Program-made: the position numbers and the translations under genes
In this document: positions 7,696 to 19,720 of the stretch, in pieces
How positions within the stretch are numbered: the first letter of the stretch is position 1
How the letters are laid out: every line of letters starts with the position of its first letter
Source of the DNA: Bacillota bacterium
Lineage (GTDB): Bacteria; Bacillota_E; JAJZYS01; JAJYTV01
DNA: 64,000 bases
Reading direction: 5' to 3'
Assembly (NCBI GenBank): GCA_021845645.1
Contig: JAJZVM010000005.1
Coordinates: 1-64,000, forward strand
The notes under the pieces: model-generated
Seen by the model: the letters and a program-made list of their open reading frames with translations, nothing else
Told to the model about the DNA's origin: nothing
Database searches by the model: none

Positions 7696-9570
7696 TCAGT
7701 CGTTGCCGTTGATGACCCCCGGAGGAACGCTCTTGGTCGCGCTGCCGTTCGGCGCGAGGATGTTTCCGGGATCCTTGAGGTGGTAGTAGAAGTCGTAGAG
7801 GTCGCGCGCGACAGGCGCCGCGTAGGCACCTTCAACGCCGCCCGCGATCTGCACTGCGATGGCGATCTGGGGATTCTTGACCGGCCCGTAGGAAACGAAC
7901 CAGGTGATCGACGGCTGTCCGTAGACCTGCGCCGTGCCGGTCTTGCCCGCGACCTGCAGCGGGAAACCCTGGAAGAAAGGGCCCGCGGTGCCACCGTTGC
8001 CCGGGATGGAACCCGGCTGCGTCGCCCAAGCCATGCCGCTGTGGATCGCCTGCCAGTCCGCGGAACTCAGCTTGACGCGCGAAGTGACCACGGGATGGTG
8101 CCTAAAGACCGTCTTGCCCTTCGGCGTCGTGATCGACTGCACGAGGTAGGGCTGGTGGCGCACGCCGTCGACCGCGACGGCGCTGACGTAGTCGGCGAGC
8201 TGGATCAGCGTGGCGAGATCCTCGCCCTGACCGATGGCCACAGAGTAGACGAGCCCGGGGAACCAGGCGCCGTTCTGCTTCGTGTAGAGCGCCTTCGTCG
8301 GCATGAGTCCCGAGGCCTCGCCCGGCAGGTCGATGCCCGTCGGCTTGCCGAAGCCGAGGATCGAAGCCCAGTGCGCGATCGCGTCGATGCCTGTGCGCCG
8401 GCCCGTCTCGTAGAAGAAGATGTCGTTCGACTGGCCAATGGCCCGCGAAAGGTCGTTCCAGCCGGTGTAGACCTTGATCCAGTTCCACGGGAACGGCGGA
8501 TACCAGTAGCGCGGCAGGCCCTGGATCAGCGTCGTGGGCGTGATCGCCCCCGTCGCCAGGGCCGCGATCGCCGTCGCCATCTTGAACGTCGAGCCGGGCG
8601 GCTGAACGGCGTCGATGGCGCGGTTCAGCAGGGCGTCGGTGGTCGGGTCGAACACCTGCTTGGCCTGGGCGGTCGTCATGCCCTGCGCGAACCAGTTCGG
8701 GTTGAACGACGGATACGAGACCATCGCCAGCACGGCGCCCGTATGCACGTCCATGACGATGACCGCCCCGGACCTGGCGGGCTGCTTGAGTACGCTCTGC
8801 TGCCACGCGATGTCGTCGCGCAGCGCTCGCGACGCTTCCTTCTCGAGGGACGCCGAGATCGTGGTGTGCAGATTGTCGCCGGGAATAGGCGCCTTGGTGC
8901 CGAGCACCTTCACCGGCTTGTTGAAGCTGTCGACCTCGACCTCCTCGCCGCCGTCGGTGCCCTGCAGGTACTTCTGGTACTGGTATTCGAGGCCGCTTTG
9001 GCCGACGACCGAGTTCTGGTTCAGGCGCGGGTCGTTCCAGGCCTTGAGCTCCTGCGCCGTGATACCCTGCACGTAGCCGACGACGTGCGCCGCAATGTCG
9101 CCCAGCGGGTAGACGCGCAAGGGCTGCGCCTGAACGAAGACGCCAGGCAGTTGAGGCCGCTGCTCGTCGATCTGCGTGATCTGCTGCGGCGTCAGGTCCG
9201 TCTTGATCGTCACGGGAATGTACGGCTGGCCCTTGTAGCTCTCGACGACCGTGCTGATCGCCTTGGGAGTGAGCCTCAGGATTCCGGCGAGTCGCGCGAG
9301 TTCCCTGGCCGGTAGGGGCTCGCCGAGGTCGAAGAACTCGGCGGAGAACGCCGGCTTGTTCGTCGCGAGGCGCTTGCCATCGCGCGACAGGATCAGCCCG
9401 CGCGGCGCCATGATCGGCATGACGCGCACGCGCAGGGCGACGCCGAGGCTGCGCAGGGACGTGCCCTGCACAAACTCGAGATAGCCCATGCGCGCCACGA
9501 GCAGGCCGATCAGCAGCACGGACAGTATGGCGAGGAAGATCAGGCGCCTCTCCCGGAATTGTTGCTGCAT
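7696..9570 (-). CDS. mrdA: Elongasome transpeptidase, penicillin-binding protein 2
   Basis: This 624-residue class B PBP has a single N-terminal membrane anchor (about residues 10-27), a dimerisation/pedestal region, and a transpeptidase domain. The active-site motifs are STFK (Ser327), SND (381-383) and KTGTAQ (from Lys543). It cross-links peptidoglycan during cylindrical growth with RodA and MreBCD, whose genes flank it. The spacing of the three motifs is normal. The tail of about 25 residues after the domain is polar and unremarkable. Confidence 0.95.
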   Translation of the reverse strand: MQQQFRERRLIFLAILSVLLIGLLVARMGYLEFVQGTSLRSLGVALRVRVMPIMAPRGLILSRDGKRLATNKPAFSAEFFDLGEPLPARELARLAGILRLTPKAISTVVESYKGQPYIPVTIKTDLTPQQITQIDEQRPQLPGVFVQAQPLRVYPLGDIAAHVVGYVQGITAQELKAWNDPRLNQNSVVGQSGLEYQYQKYLQGTDGGEEVEVDSFNKPVKVLGTKAPIPGDNLHTTISASLEKEASRALRDDIAWQQSVLKQPARSGAVIVMDVHTGAVLAMVSYPSFNPNWFAQGMTTAQAKQVFDPTTDALLNRAIDAVQPPGSTFKMATAIAALATGAITPTTLIQGLPRYWYPPFPWNWIKVYTGWNDLSRAIGQSNDIFFYETGRRTGIDAIAHWASILGFGKPTGIDLPGEASGLMPTKALYTKQNGAWFPGLVYSVAIGQGEDLATLIQLADYVSAVAVDGVRHQPYLVQSITTPKGKTVFRHHPVVTSRVKLSSADWQAIHSGMAWATQPGSIPGNGGTAGPFFQGFPLQVAGKTGTAQVYGQPSITWFVSYGPVKNPQIAIAVQIAGGVEGAYAAPVARDLYDFYYHLKDPGNILAPNGSATKSVPPGVINGND

Positions 9571-9619
9571 CGCAAAGCCCCCCGCGCAAAGCGGCCGGAA
9601 GCGGGATCAGGATCCTTGG

Positions 9620-10111
9620 CTATGTGGGCGCTTCCGGACGGAAGAAGACAGGTCGAATGATATACGCAAAGGGTGCGGTGTAGATATATTCGATAAGCGC
9701 CAGCGCCGGGAAATCGTGTACGACGAAGTGCGCCGCGGCGAACGTCAGGGCGACGACGATCTGCTGCGCCAGCAGGGCGAGGAACACGCCGAGCAATGGC
9801 ACGAACCAGGGGTCCGGATAGAGCCGGCGCCGGAGCAGGCCAGCAGCGGCACCGCCCAGCATCAGGCCAAGCGCATGCATGCCCAGAAGCCTGCCCGTCG
9901 CGACGTCCTCGAGGAGGCCGCCTATCAGCCCGTATGCCGCGCCTGGCCAGGCCCCTTGCCGGAGTGCCGCCATCACCACGACCGCCAGCACCAGATCCGG
10001 TGTCACGCCATCGATGGCGAGCGGCGGCAAGGCCGTGGCCCGCAGCAGGAAGGCGAGCAGAAGAAAGATCGCCGGGCCCCACGGCCCGTCCATGGCGCGC
10101 TGGAACGTCAC
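9620..10111 (-). CDS. mreD: Rod-shape determining membrane protein MreD
   Basis: This is a 163-residue protein with five to six hydrophobic helices and the MreD-type pattern around TPDLVLAVVVMAAL and GLIGGLLEDV. It anchors the MreC/PBP2 complex in the membrane. GTG at 10111 is chosen because it overlaps the mreC stop (GTGA); an internal ATG at 10093 has no ribosome-binding site. The protein fills the mreC-mreD-mrdA slot expected from synteny. Confidence 0.85.
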   Translation of the reverse strand: MTFQRAMDGPWGPAIFLLLAFLLRATALPPLAIDGVTPDLVLAVVVMAALRQGAWPGAAYGLIGGLLEDVATGRLLGMHALGLMLGGAAAGLLRRRLYPDPWFVPLLGVFLALLAQQIVVALTFAAAHFVVHDFPALALIEYIYTAPFAYIIRPVFFRPEAPT

Positions 10112-10923
10112 TGCAGCACCACCAGAACCGTGTCGAGTCGGTCGAGGTTCGCGAGCGGGGCCACATCGGCCACGTGCACCAGTCCGAAGTCTCCCTGGCC
10201 CGTGGACGTGACGCGGCCCAGCGGCACCCCTGGCGGCAATGTACCATCGAGGCCTGAAGTGACGATGAGATCGCCGCGCCGCACGTTGGCGCCGGCCGCG
10301 AAGAACTGCATCTTCAGGGTCGACGCCTCGCCGTTGCCATCCAGCACGCCAGCGTCGCCGCTGCGCGCGACCATCGCGCCGATGGCGCTCTCGGGGTCGG
10401 GCAGCAGCATCACGGCCGCGCTCTGCCCGCCAACAGCGATTACGCGGCCGACCATGCCGCCATAGGACAGCACCGGGTCGCCATACTTGACACCCTGGTC
10501 GGAACCCGCGGCGATGACAACCTGGTCGAGCCAGTTGACTGGCGATCGGCCCACCACCGGCGCCGCCAGGGTGTGGAACTTCTTCAGGCTGCGGTCGCGC
10601 AACTTGAGCAACAGCTTGAGTCTGCCGTTGTCGCTCTGCACGGCCTGCAGCGTCGCCAGCTTGGACTCGAGCCTGGCCACCTGCGCCTTGAGCTCGACGT
10701 TCTGCTGCTCCGCGGTGAACGCCTGGCTCAGCATGCCGACGGCCCCAGCGCCCCACTGCACAGCGGAGTGCGTGCCGATTTCGAGCGGCAGCAGCACGCC
10801 GTTCACGAGGCCGCTCACGCGCGATACCGAAACGCGCGGACGGACTGTGGCGCTTTCAAGGAAGACGAGCCCAAGCACCAGGATCGCGGCCAGATAAAGG
10901 CGCAGGACGCCGCGACGAGGCAA
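10108..10923 (-). CDS. mreC: Rod-shape determining protein MreC
   Basis: This is a 271-residue bitopic protein: a short cytoplasmic tail, one membrane helix (about residues 8-24), a coiled coil (about 65-105, NVELKAQVARLESKLATL), then the extracytoplasmic two-barrel domain with VVIAAGSDQGVKYGDPV and DLIVTSGLDGTLPPG. It scaffolds PBP2 and MreB across the membrane. TTG 10923 is the start, with GAGGG seven bases upstream, and it lies 3 bases from the mreB stop. Confidence 0.93.
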   Translation of the reverse strand: MPRRGVLRLYLAAILVLGLVFLESATVRPRVSVSRVSGLVNGVLLPLEIGTHSAVQWGAGAVGMLSQAFTAEQQNVELKAQVARLESKLATLQAVQSDNGRLKLLLKLRDRSLKKFHTLAAPVVGRSPVNWLDQVVIAAGSDQGVKYGDPVLSYGGMVGRVIAVGGQSAAVMLLPDPESAIGAMVARSGDAGVLDGNGEASTLKMQFFAAGANVRRGDLIVTSGLDGTLPPGVPLGRVTSTGQGDFGLVHVADVAPLANLDRLDTVLVVLQ

Positions 10924-10926
10924 AGC

Positions 10927-11964
10927 CTAACCCTCGCGCTGCAGTTTCTTGATCTTCTCCAGGATGGCGCGGTCGTCGAGGCAGCGGCCGGTACCCTTGA
11001 CGACGCAAAGCAGGGGATCCTCGGCGATGTGCACCGGCATGCCGGTCTCGCGCATCAACAGGCGGTCGAAATTGCGCAAGAGCGCGCCGCCGCCCGTCAT
11101 GACGATGCCGCGGTCCATGATGTCGGCTGCAAGCTCTGGCGGCGTGCGCTCGAGCGTCAGCTTGATCGCGTCGACAATGGCCTGGAGCGGCTCCGTCAAG
11201 GCGCGCTGCACCTCGTCGGCGCCCAAGCGCAGCGTGCGAGGCAGGCCTGTGACCAGGTCGCGCCCCCGCACCTCGATCGTCGTGTCCTCGGGCTCCATCG
11301 CCGCACCCACGCGGATCTTGACGTCCTCGGCCGTCCGCTCGCCGATCATCATATTGTAGTTGCGCTTGACGTAGTTGACGATCGATTCGTCCATCTCGTC
11401 GCCGGCGACGCGCACGGAACGCGATGTGACGATGCCGCCGAGACTGATGATGGCGACCTCCGTGGTGCCGCCGCCGATGTCGACGACCATGTTGCCGGTC
11501 GGCTCCCCGACGGGCAGCCCGGCGCCGATCGCCGCTGCGTACGGCTCCTCGATCGTGACCGGGTCACGGGCGCCGGCCTGCTGCGCCGCTTCCTTCACCG
11601 CCCGCCGCTCGACGCCGGTGATGCCGGAAGGGACTGCCACGACGACCTGCGGGTGAAACCAGCCGGCGCGCCGCTGCGCCCTGCCGATGAAGTACTTGAG
11701 CATCGACTGCGTAACCTCGAAGTCGGCGATGACGCCGTCCTTCATCGGCCGCACTGCGATGATGTTGCCGGGCGTGCGCCCGATCATCTGCTTGGCCTCC
11801 GCGCCGACGGCGAGAATGGCCTTGGTGTCTCGATCGATGGCCACCACGGACGGTTCCTGGATGACGATGCCACGACCCCTGACGAAGACCAGCGTGTTCG
11901 CGGTGCCAAGGTCGATCCCCAGGTCCCGCGAGAAGCTGCGATAGAACACGTCCGTAAGCGGCAA
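10927..11964 (-). CDS. mreB: Actin-like cytoskeletal protein MreB
   Basis: This 345-residue actin-fold ATPase has phosphate-1 ([12 protein letters not shown]), connect, phosphate-2 ([16 protein letters not shown]) and adenosine ([14 protein letters not shown]) motifs all intact. It forms membrane-associated filaments that direct sidewall synthesis. It starts with TTG after a GGGAGGAG ribosome-binding site at about 8 bases. It heads mreBCD-mrdA-min-rodA and follows radC by 18 bases, the arrangement seen in Bacillus. Confidence 0.97.
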   Translation of the reverse strand: MPLTDVFYRSFSRDLGIDLGTANTLVFVRGRGIVIQEPSVVAIDRDTKAILAVGAEAKQMIGRTPGNIIAVRPMKDGVIADFEVTQSMLKYFIGRAQRRAGWFHPQVVVAVPSGITGVERRAVKEAAQQAGARDPVTIEEPYAAAIGAGLPVGEPTGNMVVDIGGGTTEVAIISLGGIVTSRSVRVAGDEMDESIVNYVKRNYNMMIGERTAEDVKIRVGAAMEPEDTTIEVRGRDLVTGLPRTLRLGADEVQRALTEPLQAIVDAIKLTLERTPPELAADIMDRGIVMTGGGALLRNFDRLLMRETGMPVHIAEDPLLCVVKGTGRCLDDRAILEKIKKLQREG

Positions 11965-11982
11965 CGCGAAGGCTCCTCCCTG

Positions 11983-12648
11983 TCAGTCCAATAGTCCCTG
12001 CAGTCGCAGGCTCACGAAGCTATTATCGCCGATAACCAGATGGTCAACCAGTTGCATGCCGAGCAATTGTGCCGCCTGCGCGATCTGCCTTGTCGTTTGG
12101 ACGTCGGCCGGCGAAGGCGTGGGATCGCCGCTCGGATGGTTGTGCGCCAGCAGTACGCCGAGGGCGCCAGCCTGTACCGCGGGCCGCAGAATGTCGGCCG
12201 GCTGCAGGCCGATGCCGCCTCTGCCACCACGCGCAACGCGCACCTCGCCAAGTAGCGAGAGCCGGCCGTCCACGAGCAGCGCGAGCAGCTCCTCCACCTG
12301 TGTGTCGAGTCGCCGTCGCAGATAATCGTATACCTGCTCCGGCTCGTCAAGTCGCAAGCGCACAGGTGGATCGAGTGTCCTGCGTCCAAGTTCGAGCGCC
12401 GCGGCCACCTGAGCGGCCCGCGCGGGGCCGAGACCCGACGTGCGCATCAGGCCAGCGGAGCCCCGCCGGCGCACGCCGTCGAGACCGCCTTCGCCGAGCA
12501 GTCTCTGGGCTAGGGCGATTGCGCTCTCGCCCCGCCTCCCCGCACCCAGCACGATCGCCAGGAGTTCGTAATCGGCGAGGGCCGACGGCCCCTCCCGCAG
12601 CAGGCGCTCGCGCGGCCGGTCGCGTGCGGGCAGATCCTTGAGGGCCAT
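11983..12648 (-). CDS. radC: RadC family JAMM/MPN-domain protein
   Basis: This 221-residue protein has an N-terminal helix-hairpin-helix region (about residues 20-95, containing TSGLGPARAAQ) and a C-terminal MPN domain with the metal-binding JAMM motif LAHNHPSGDPTPSPAD. The exact role is unsettled; despite the name, a direct part in recombination repair is not supported. It lies immediately upstream of mreB, as in many Firmicutes and Gram-negatives. The ATG overlaps the preceding stop by one base (TGATG). Confidence 0.93.
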   Translation of the reverse strand: MALKDLPARDRPRERLLREGPSALADYELLAIVLGAGRRGESAIALAQRLLGEGGLDGVRRRGSAGLMRTSGLGPARAAQVAAALELGRRTLDPPVRLRLDEPEQVYDYLRRRLDTQVEELLALLVDGRLSLLGEVRVARGGRGGIGLQPADILRPAVQAGALGVLLAHNHPSGDPTPSPADVQTTRQIAQAAQLLGMQLVDHLVIGDNSFVSLRLQGLLD

Positions 12649-12887
12649 CAGACGACGCGGAACAGGATCAGTCCGAGCAAGGCCCCGACGAGGCCGAGAA
12701 CATTGGTGGCGAGACCGATGGTCAGATTGACGATGTACATGTCCAGCGAGACCGGATTGAAGCCGATCGTCTGGCTGAGCGGGCCCAGATGGAGGTCGCG
12801 GCCGAGCACCGTGCCGATCACAAGCAGGAGGACGACTGCGATCAAGGTCGTGAACCAGCTGCCCTGTCGACGGTGACGCACCAGCAT
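12648..12887 (-). CDS. DUF4321 small membrane protein
   Basis: This protein of about 79 residues has two hydrophobic helices (WFTTLIAVVLLLVIGTVLG and LGLVGALLGLILFRVV) and an intervening segment of the DUF4321 type. Members occur next to radC/mreB in Firmicutes and have no known function. The ATG at 12887 has a GTGGAGG ribosome-binding site; an upstream TTG (12911) lacks one. It is coupled to radC by a one-base overlap. Confidence 0.7.
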   Translation of the reverse strand: MLVRHRRQGSWFTTLIAVVLLLVIGTVLGRDLHLGPLSQTIGFNPVSLDMYIVNLTIGLATNVLGLVGALLGLILFRVV

Positions 12888-13063
12888 CCCTCCTCCACCG
12901 CTCTTCGACAACGTTCAACCGGCAGAAGCGAATTCCTTCGCCAGACCCGAAACCTGTCCAAATCCGCTAGAAGGATCCGACAGGCCTGGAGCCGAAGACG
13001 GCCCGCCGGACCGGCTGACCGGTCGCTCCGGGCCGTCGAGTCGAGCACAGAGGGGGCTTTCGC

Positions 13064-13801
13064 CTGACCGCTTCGCACAGACGGCGCAGACGCCGCCTCG
13101 GCCTGCCTCTCCTGCTGCTCGGCCTCGTGCTCGCAGCCGCGGCAGGGTTGCAGGTCTACCTGCCACGGGTCGCGGCGGGCGCGATCCATGCCGCCGTCGC
13201 CGCAAACCTGCACACCAAGGCGTCCGTCACGGTGCAGGGCCCTTTCTGGCTCCTGGCAGGGGGCCGATTCGAGCGTCTCGACATGGTCGTCGGCCGGAGC
13301 ACCTACCAGGGATTCCGTCTGCGCACGGCCTCGCTCGACTGGCGGGACGGCAGCATCGACCTCGGCCAGCTCGCCGGCGGCCAGCTCAGGGTTCTCAGTC
13401 CGGGTCGCCTCAGGCTGCGGCTCGTGGTCGGGCAAGGCGCCCTTGCCCAGGCGGTCGCGGCCGGCTTCAGGCAGGCCTTCCCGAGCGCCGCGACCGACAG
13501 CATGCCCGTGGTCGTGGTTACACCGCGGGACATTACCCTGCGCGGCAGCGTCACGTTCCTCGACGTGCCGGTCCGCTACAGCATCGCCGGCAGCCTCGTC
13601 CTGCAGGACGGCGGCCGGGTGCTCGCCTTCAAGGCCAAGGATCTCAACAACTCCGCCCTGCACATGCCGCCGCTGCCGGTGCTGCGCATGCAGGACCTGC
13701 CGCGCATCCAGGGGCTGCCGCTGCACATGGTCGGGGTCCGTCTCCTGAGAGGGGCCCTCGCGATCAGCGTGGCCGGTCCCGCGTCGGCTTCAGCCCAGTA
13801 G
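13064..13801 (+). CDS. DUF2993 (LmeA-like) secreted/anchored protein
   Basis: This protein of about 245 residues has a basic, arginine-rich N-terminus followed by a hydrophobic helix (LGLPLLLLGLVLAAAAGL), hence a signal anchor, and a DUF2993-type beta-rich domain (LDWRDGSIDLGQLAGGQLRV; VTPRDITLRGSVTF). Related actinobacterial LmeA acts in lipoglycan assembly, but function here is unknown. The start is uncertain: CTG 13064 behind AGAGGGGG would include the full anchor, while GTG 13127 would cut it. Transcribed opposite to its neighbours, it overlaps the end of folC by 12 bases. Confidence 0.65.
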   Translation: MTASHRRRRRRLGLPLLLLGLVLAAAAGLQVYLPRVAAGAIHAAVAANLHTKASVTVQGPFWLLAGGRFERLDMVVGRSTYQGFRLRTASLDWRDGSIDLGQLAGGQLRVLSPGRLRLRLVVGQGALAQAVAAGFRQAFPSAATDSMPVVVVTPRDITLRGSVTFLDVPVRYSIAGSLVLQDGGRVLAFKAKDLNNSALHMPPLPVLRMQDLPRIQGLPLHMVGVRLLRGALAISVAGPASASAQ

Positions 13802-15051
13802 ACCAAGGCGCCGCATGATCCCGCGCAGCTCGCCGATCAGGTAGAGCGAGCCGAAGCAGAGCACGGGCCGACCCTCGTTCCGCGCTGCGGACATGGCGGC
13901 CAGGAGTGCCTCCTGCGCCGTAGGGTGCGGCGTGCCTCCCACGACGGCGGCAGCCGCCTCCGCGCTCAGCCTGCGCGGACTCGCGGGGGCCGCCGTGTGC
14001 CAGCTGTGCACGAGGTCCATGAGCGGCGCCGTCACCTCGCGCGCGTCGCGGTCCGCCAGGCAGCCGAACACGGCGATGGGCCGTCGCGCGCCGAAGACCC
14101 TGCGCCAGGTTTCGCCGAGGGCCGCAGTGCCCTGCGGGTTGTGCGCGCCGTCCAGGACAAGAGGCGGATCGCCGGGCAAAAGTTCGAACCGCCCCGGCCA
14201 GCGCACGCCCTCAAGCGCCTCCAGGCCTGCGCTGGACGCCGCTCCGAGGGACACCCGCAAGGCGGCCACCGCCAGCGCCGCATTCGCGGCCTGGTGGCCG
14301 CCGATCAGGCCGAAGCGCAGCGCCAGCGGCTCGCCGAGAGGGTCGCGGTAGGTGAAGAAGGTGCCGTCCGCATGGACGGCGACATCCGTCACGCGGATCT
14401 CGCGCCCGAGCCGCCAGAGCGCCACCCCGAGCTCGGCCGCCGCCGCCTCGACGACGGCCATCGCCTCCTCAGGCAAGTCTCCCGTCACCGCCGGCACACC
14501 CGGCTTCAGGATGCCTGCCTTCTCCCAGGCGATCTGCGCCAGCGTGCCGCCGAGCCGGTCCATGTGGTCCATGCCGATCGAGCTGATGACCGCGACCGCC
14601 GGGGTGACGACGTTCGTCGAATCGTACCTTCCGCCGAGTCCCGTCTCCCAGGCAACGTCCGTGACCCCTTCCACCTGGAAGTGCCTAAGGGCCACGCCTG
14701 TCCACAGTTCGAACTCGGTCGGCGGGTCGTCGAGCGCCTGAGCCGCCTCCAGCACCCGCAGCGTCGCGGCCACGAGACTTGGGCCGTCGATGTCGCGGCC
14801 GTCCACCGACACGCGCTCGTGCGGCCGCTCGAGGTGCGGCGAGATGAAGCGGCCCGTGCGCCTGCCGCATGCGGTGAGCATGGCTGCGAGCGCGGCGGTC
14901 ACGGAGCCCTTGCCGTTCGTGCCCGCCACATGGAAAAAGCGCATGCCCCGCTCGGGATGCCCGAGCCTGGCCACAAGCCCTTCGCTGCGCGCGAGGCCCA
15001 GCTCGCCGAATCTGCCCGCCGCGGAGAGGTAGGCCAGGGCCTCCGCTTCGG

Positions 15052-15055
<4 letters not shown>
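13790..15055 (-). CDS. folC: Folylpolyglutamate synthase / dihydrofolate synthase
   Basis: This 421-residue Mur-ligase-fold enzyme adds glutamate to folates (and may also make dihydrofolate from dihydropteroate). It shows the P-loop VAGTNGKGSVTA, SPHLERPHERVSVDG, the ETGLGGRYDSTN magnesium/omega region, and DGAHNPQG in the C-terminal domain. The ATG overlaps the valS stop by four bases, reproducing the valS-folC operon of Bacillus and so under the same valine T-box. Confidence 0.96.
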
Positions 15056-17652
<2,597 letters not shown>

Positions 17653-17666
17653 CGCCTTCTGCCTCC

Positions 17667-17910
17667 CAAAAAAGAATCGACCGCCCCTCAAGGACGGTCT
17701 TCACCGCGGTACCACCTTGCTTCCCGCCGCGCGGCGGCGGGCGCTCGACAGGCGTAACGTGCCTTCTTCCGGCCACGCCTCAGGCCTTGCGGCGTTCGGC
17801 GCGGCGGCTCCAGGGCGACCGGTCTTCTGCGTGCGGCCGGGGATCTTGCAGCCTCGGATCCCCTCTCTGCGGGCCGGGCAGGGACGCTCCCCTTCTACGC
17901 CTTTGCTTGA
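17667..17910 (-). promoter_or_regulatory. T-box riboswitch, valine (GUC specifier), upstream of valS
   Basis: Read on the minus strand, the leader has a Stem I with the AGAGAGG...GCAAGA distal features, a specifier GUC at 17819-17817 followed by GCCCTGGAGC, and the T-box antiterminator AAGGTGGTACCGCGG at 17718-17704. An intrinsic terminator (GACCGTCC / GGGCGGTC with a U6 tract, 17699-17667) lies just before valS. GUC is a valine codon, so specifier and gene agree. Uncharged tRNA-Val should stabilise the antiterminator and allow valS-folC transcription. Confidence 0.93.
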
Positions 17911-17916
17911 CTAGAA

Positions 17917-17945
17917 AGTATCGAGGACGCCAAAGCCGCTGTCAA
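17917..17945 (-). promoter_or_regulatory. SigA-type promoter of the valS T-box transcript
   Basis: On the minus strand a perfect -35 TTGACA (17945-17940), a 17-base spacer and GATACT (17922-17917) as -10. It is placed directly upstream of the predicted T-box Stem I. Confidence 0.65.
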
Positions 17946-17957
17946 GCGGCGGCAAGG

Positions 17958-17989
17958 GCCCCTCCGCCCCGGCGGCAGGGCGGAGGGGC
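17958..17989. terminator. GC-rich hairpin between the VOC gene and the valS leader
   Basis: The arms CCCCTCCGCCC and GGGCGGAGGGG pair around a short loop. It follows the VOC gene on the minus strand and precedes the valS promoter, a fitting position for a terminator. No U-tract is present. Confidence 0.5.
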
Positions 17990-18006
17990 GGGGGGGGCGG
18001 AGGGGT

Positions 18007-18393
18007 CTAGCCCGCCGTGCCGTCCTTCCTCTGGTGCAGCCACACCCAATTTCCCGACGGGTCCTGCACGGTGGCCATGAAGCAAGGTGGAAACTCCACC
18101 GTGTCGGTGGTGATCGGCACGCCCTGCGCCCGCAGTTCAGCGACCGCCGCCGCCACGTCCGGCACGGCGATGGCCACGCCGATGGCGGCGTCCGGCCCTG
18201 CAGCCAGGCGCTTCAGGATCGCCGCCGCGTCGGCCTGGATCAGCGACAGCGTCACATTGCCGGCTTCGTATTCTGCCCACGCGTCGCCGAACTCTCCGGC
18301 CGGCCTCAGGCCGAGCATGCCACCGTAGAACTCTTTCGCGGCCGCCATATCGGAAACAGCGATCCCGACGAAGTCCACTCCCCGAACCTGCAC
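18007..18393 (-). CDS. VOC (glyoxalase/bleomycin-resistance fold) family protein
   Basis: This 128-residue protein has two beta-alpha-beta-beta-beta modules: the first begins VDFVGIAVSDMAAAKEFYGGMLGL and the second ends MATVQDPSGNWVWLHQR. The family includes metal-dependent lyases, dioxygenases and antibiotic-binding proteins. The substrate cannot be inferred. The start is GTG 18393 with GAGGGTGAG upstream. It appears monocistronic. Confidence 0.8.
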   Translation of the reverse strand: MQVRGVDFVGIAVSDMAAAKEFYGGMLGLRPAGEFGDAWAEYEAGNVTLSLIQADAAAILKRLAAGPDAAIGVAIAVPDVAAAVAELRAQGVPITTDTVEFPPCFMATVQDPSGNWVWLHQRKDGTAG

Positions 18394-19026
18394 GGGCGCT
18401 CACCCTCTTCCCGAGTATAGGCAGAGAGTACAGAACGTCCGTTTGTATTGCAATCCCGTCCGACGTGGCCGACCTTGATGCCGCGGATGAGCGAGAGACT
18501 CCCTGGGAGATCCACCAAGGCAGAACAATCTCCCGCCCGGGAGCATCGCATCTGCCGTCCCTGATCTTCAGGTCCAGGGCACTCAATGCGGACCTGCGCG
18601 CTAGGGCCCATGCGGCCTAATCGGACTTGCGTTCGTACCCGCAGCGAGAACAGCAGAGCGGTGGGGCGCAGGTCGGGCATGCAACCCGGAACAGGCGCTC
18701 CATGGCGGCGGGCGTCACTTGGGACCCGTGAGACACCGGCCCGCGCGCACACGAGATCGGGCGGATGCCCCAACGCCCAACCCGCTGCAAGGAGAAAAGA
18801 CCCGTCGGCGAATTCCTGCACCGCCTCAGCCACACGCGCAACTTGCCGGTCAGGACCGCACCTCAACGCTTGCTCGGGCTCCGGCCGAGGGCGTCCAGGG
18901 TATCGGGGCCAGCGGGCGGACCCGGGGAGAAGCCAGAGACGAACCTGACGGGGAACACACAGCCGAAGGCCACACCGCCTCCCGGCACTCTTGCATCCGC
19001 AGACTTCCGAGGAATCCTGCTCGCTC
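18394..19026. other. 633-base stretch without a convincing gene; possible zinc-ribbon remnant
   Basis: Frames here show no recognisable protein and lack the codon bias of neighbours. The only protein-like element is a minus-strand 28-codon segment at 18703-18617 with CPTCAPPLCCSRCGYE, resembling the end of a zinc-ribbon protein. It has no convincing ribosome-binding site. I read the stretch as a decayed gene or spacer. Confidence 0.3.
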
Positions 19027-19689
19027 TCAGCGCCGGAAGCCGTCCCCCGGTCGTCCTTCGCCCGCGCGGAACAAGGCGACAATCTGGGCGCGCCGCGATA
19101 GACGGAACTTGGCCAGGATGTCGCTGACGTGGTTCTTCACCGTTTTTTCCGCGAGGCCCAGGCGCTCCGCCACCTCGCGGTTGCTCAGCCCGAGCGCGAC
19201 CGCCTCGGCAACCTCCCTCTCCCGCGGCGTCAAGGCGTCGGGATCTGCCTCCGAGTGCGAGGCTACGTCACCCTGGCGCACGTAACGCACGAGGGCGTCC
19301 GCCACCTGGTCGCGCAGCACCTGCCTGCCTGCAGCGACGTTGCGGATCGCAGAGCAGAGCGCCTCGCTGTCCACAGTTTTGGTGAGAAAGGCGTCGACCC
19401 CCGCGGCGACAGCGGCGATCATGGCCTGATCCTCGCCGTAGGAGGTCAGGACGACAATCTTGCTGCCTGGCACGCTACGCCGGATCTCCGGCACGATCTC
19501 GAGTCCCGGACGGTCCGGCAGACGCAGATCCAGCACGACGATGTCCGGCTGCGCGTTACGCACCGCCCGCAGCCCGTCCTCGGCGGTGGCGGCCATCGCC
19601 TCCACCGAGAACTCCGGATCGTCGCGCAGCAGCGACGCAAGCCCGACCCGCACCACCTCATGATCGTCGACGATGACCAGCCGGATCAT
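19027..19689 (-). CDS. NarL/LuxR-family response regulator (DosR-like)
   Basis: This is a 220-residue two-domain regulator. The receiver domain has acidic residues D8/D9, phospho-acceptor Asp54 (VVLDLRLP) and a conserved lysine in FLTKTV. The C-terminal LuxR-type HTH has LTPREREVAEAVALGLSNREVAERLGLAEKTVKNHVS. It follows the histidine kinase by about 31 bases in the same operon, so it is its likely partner. The start at 19689 gives the standard MIRLVIVDDHE. Similarity of the HTH to DosR/DevR plus the GGGAC-N4-GTCCC palindrome upstream of the operon suggest autoregulation; this is inference. Confidence 0.92.
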   Translation of the reverse strand: MIRLVIVDDHEVVRVGLASLLRDDPEFSVEAMAATAEDGLRAVRNAQPDIVVLDLRLPDRPGLEIVPEIRRSVPGSKIVVLTSYGEDQAMIAAVAAGVDAFLTKTVDSEALCSAIRNVAAGRQVLRDQVADALVRYVRQGDVASHSEADPDALTPREREVAEAVALGLSNREVAERLGLAEKTVKNHVSDILAKFRLSRRAQIVALFRAGEGRPGDGFRR

Positions 19690-19720
19690 TGGCTCTCCCC
19701 CTCGCCGCAGTCGCCGTGGG

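Noticed and set aside
18719..19285. A 188-codon plus-strand frame spanning the gap and the response regulator
   Set aside because: Its second half is antisense to the regulator and the first half is Arg/Pro-rich with no family resemblance.
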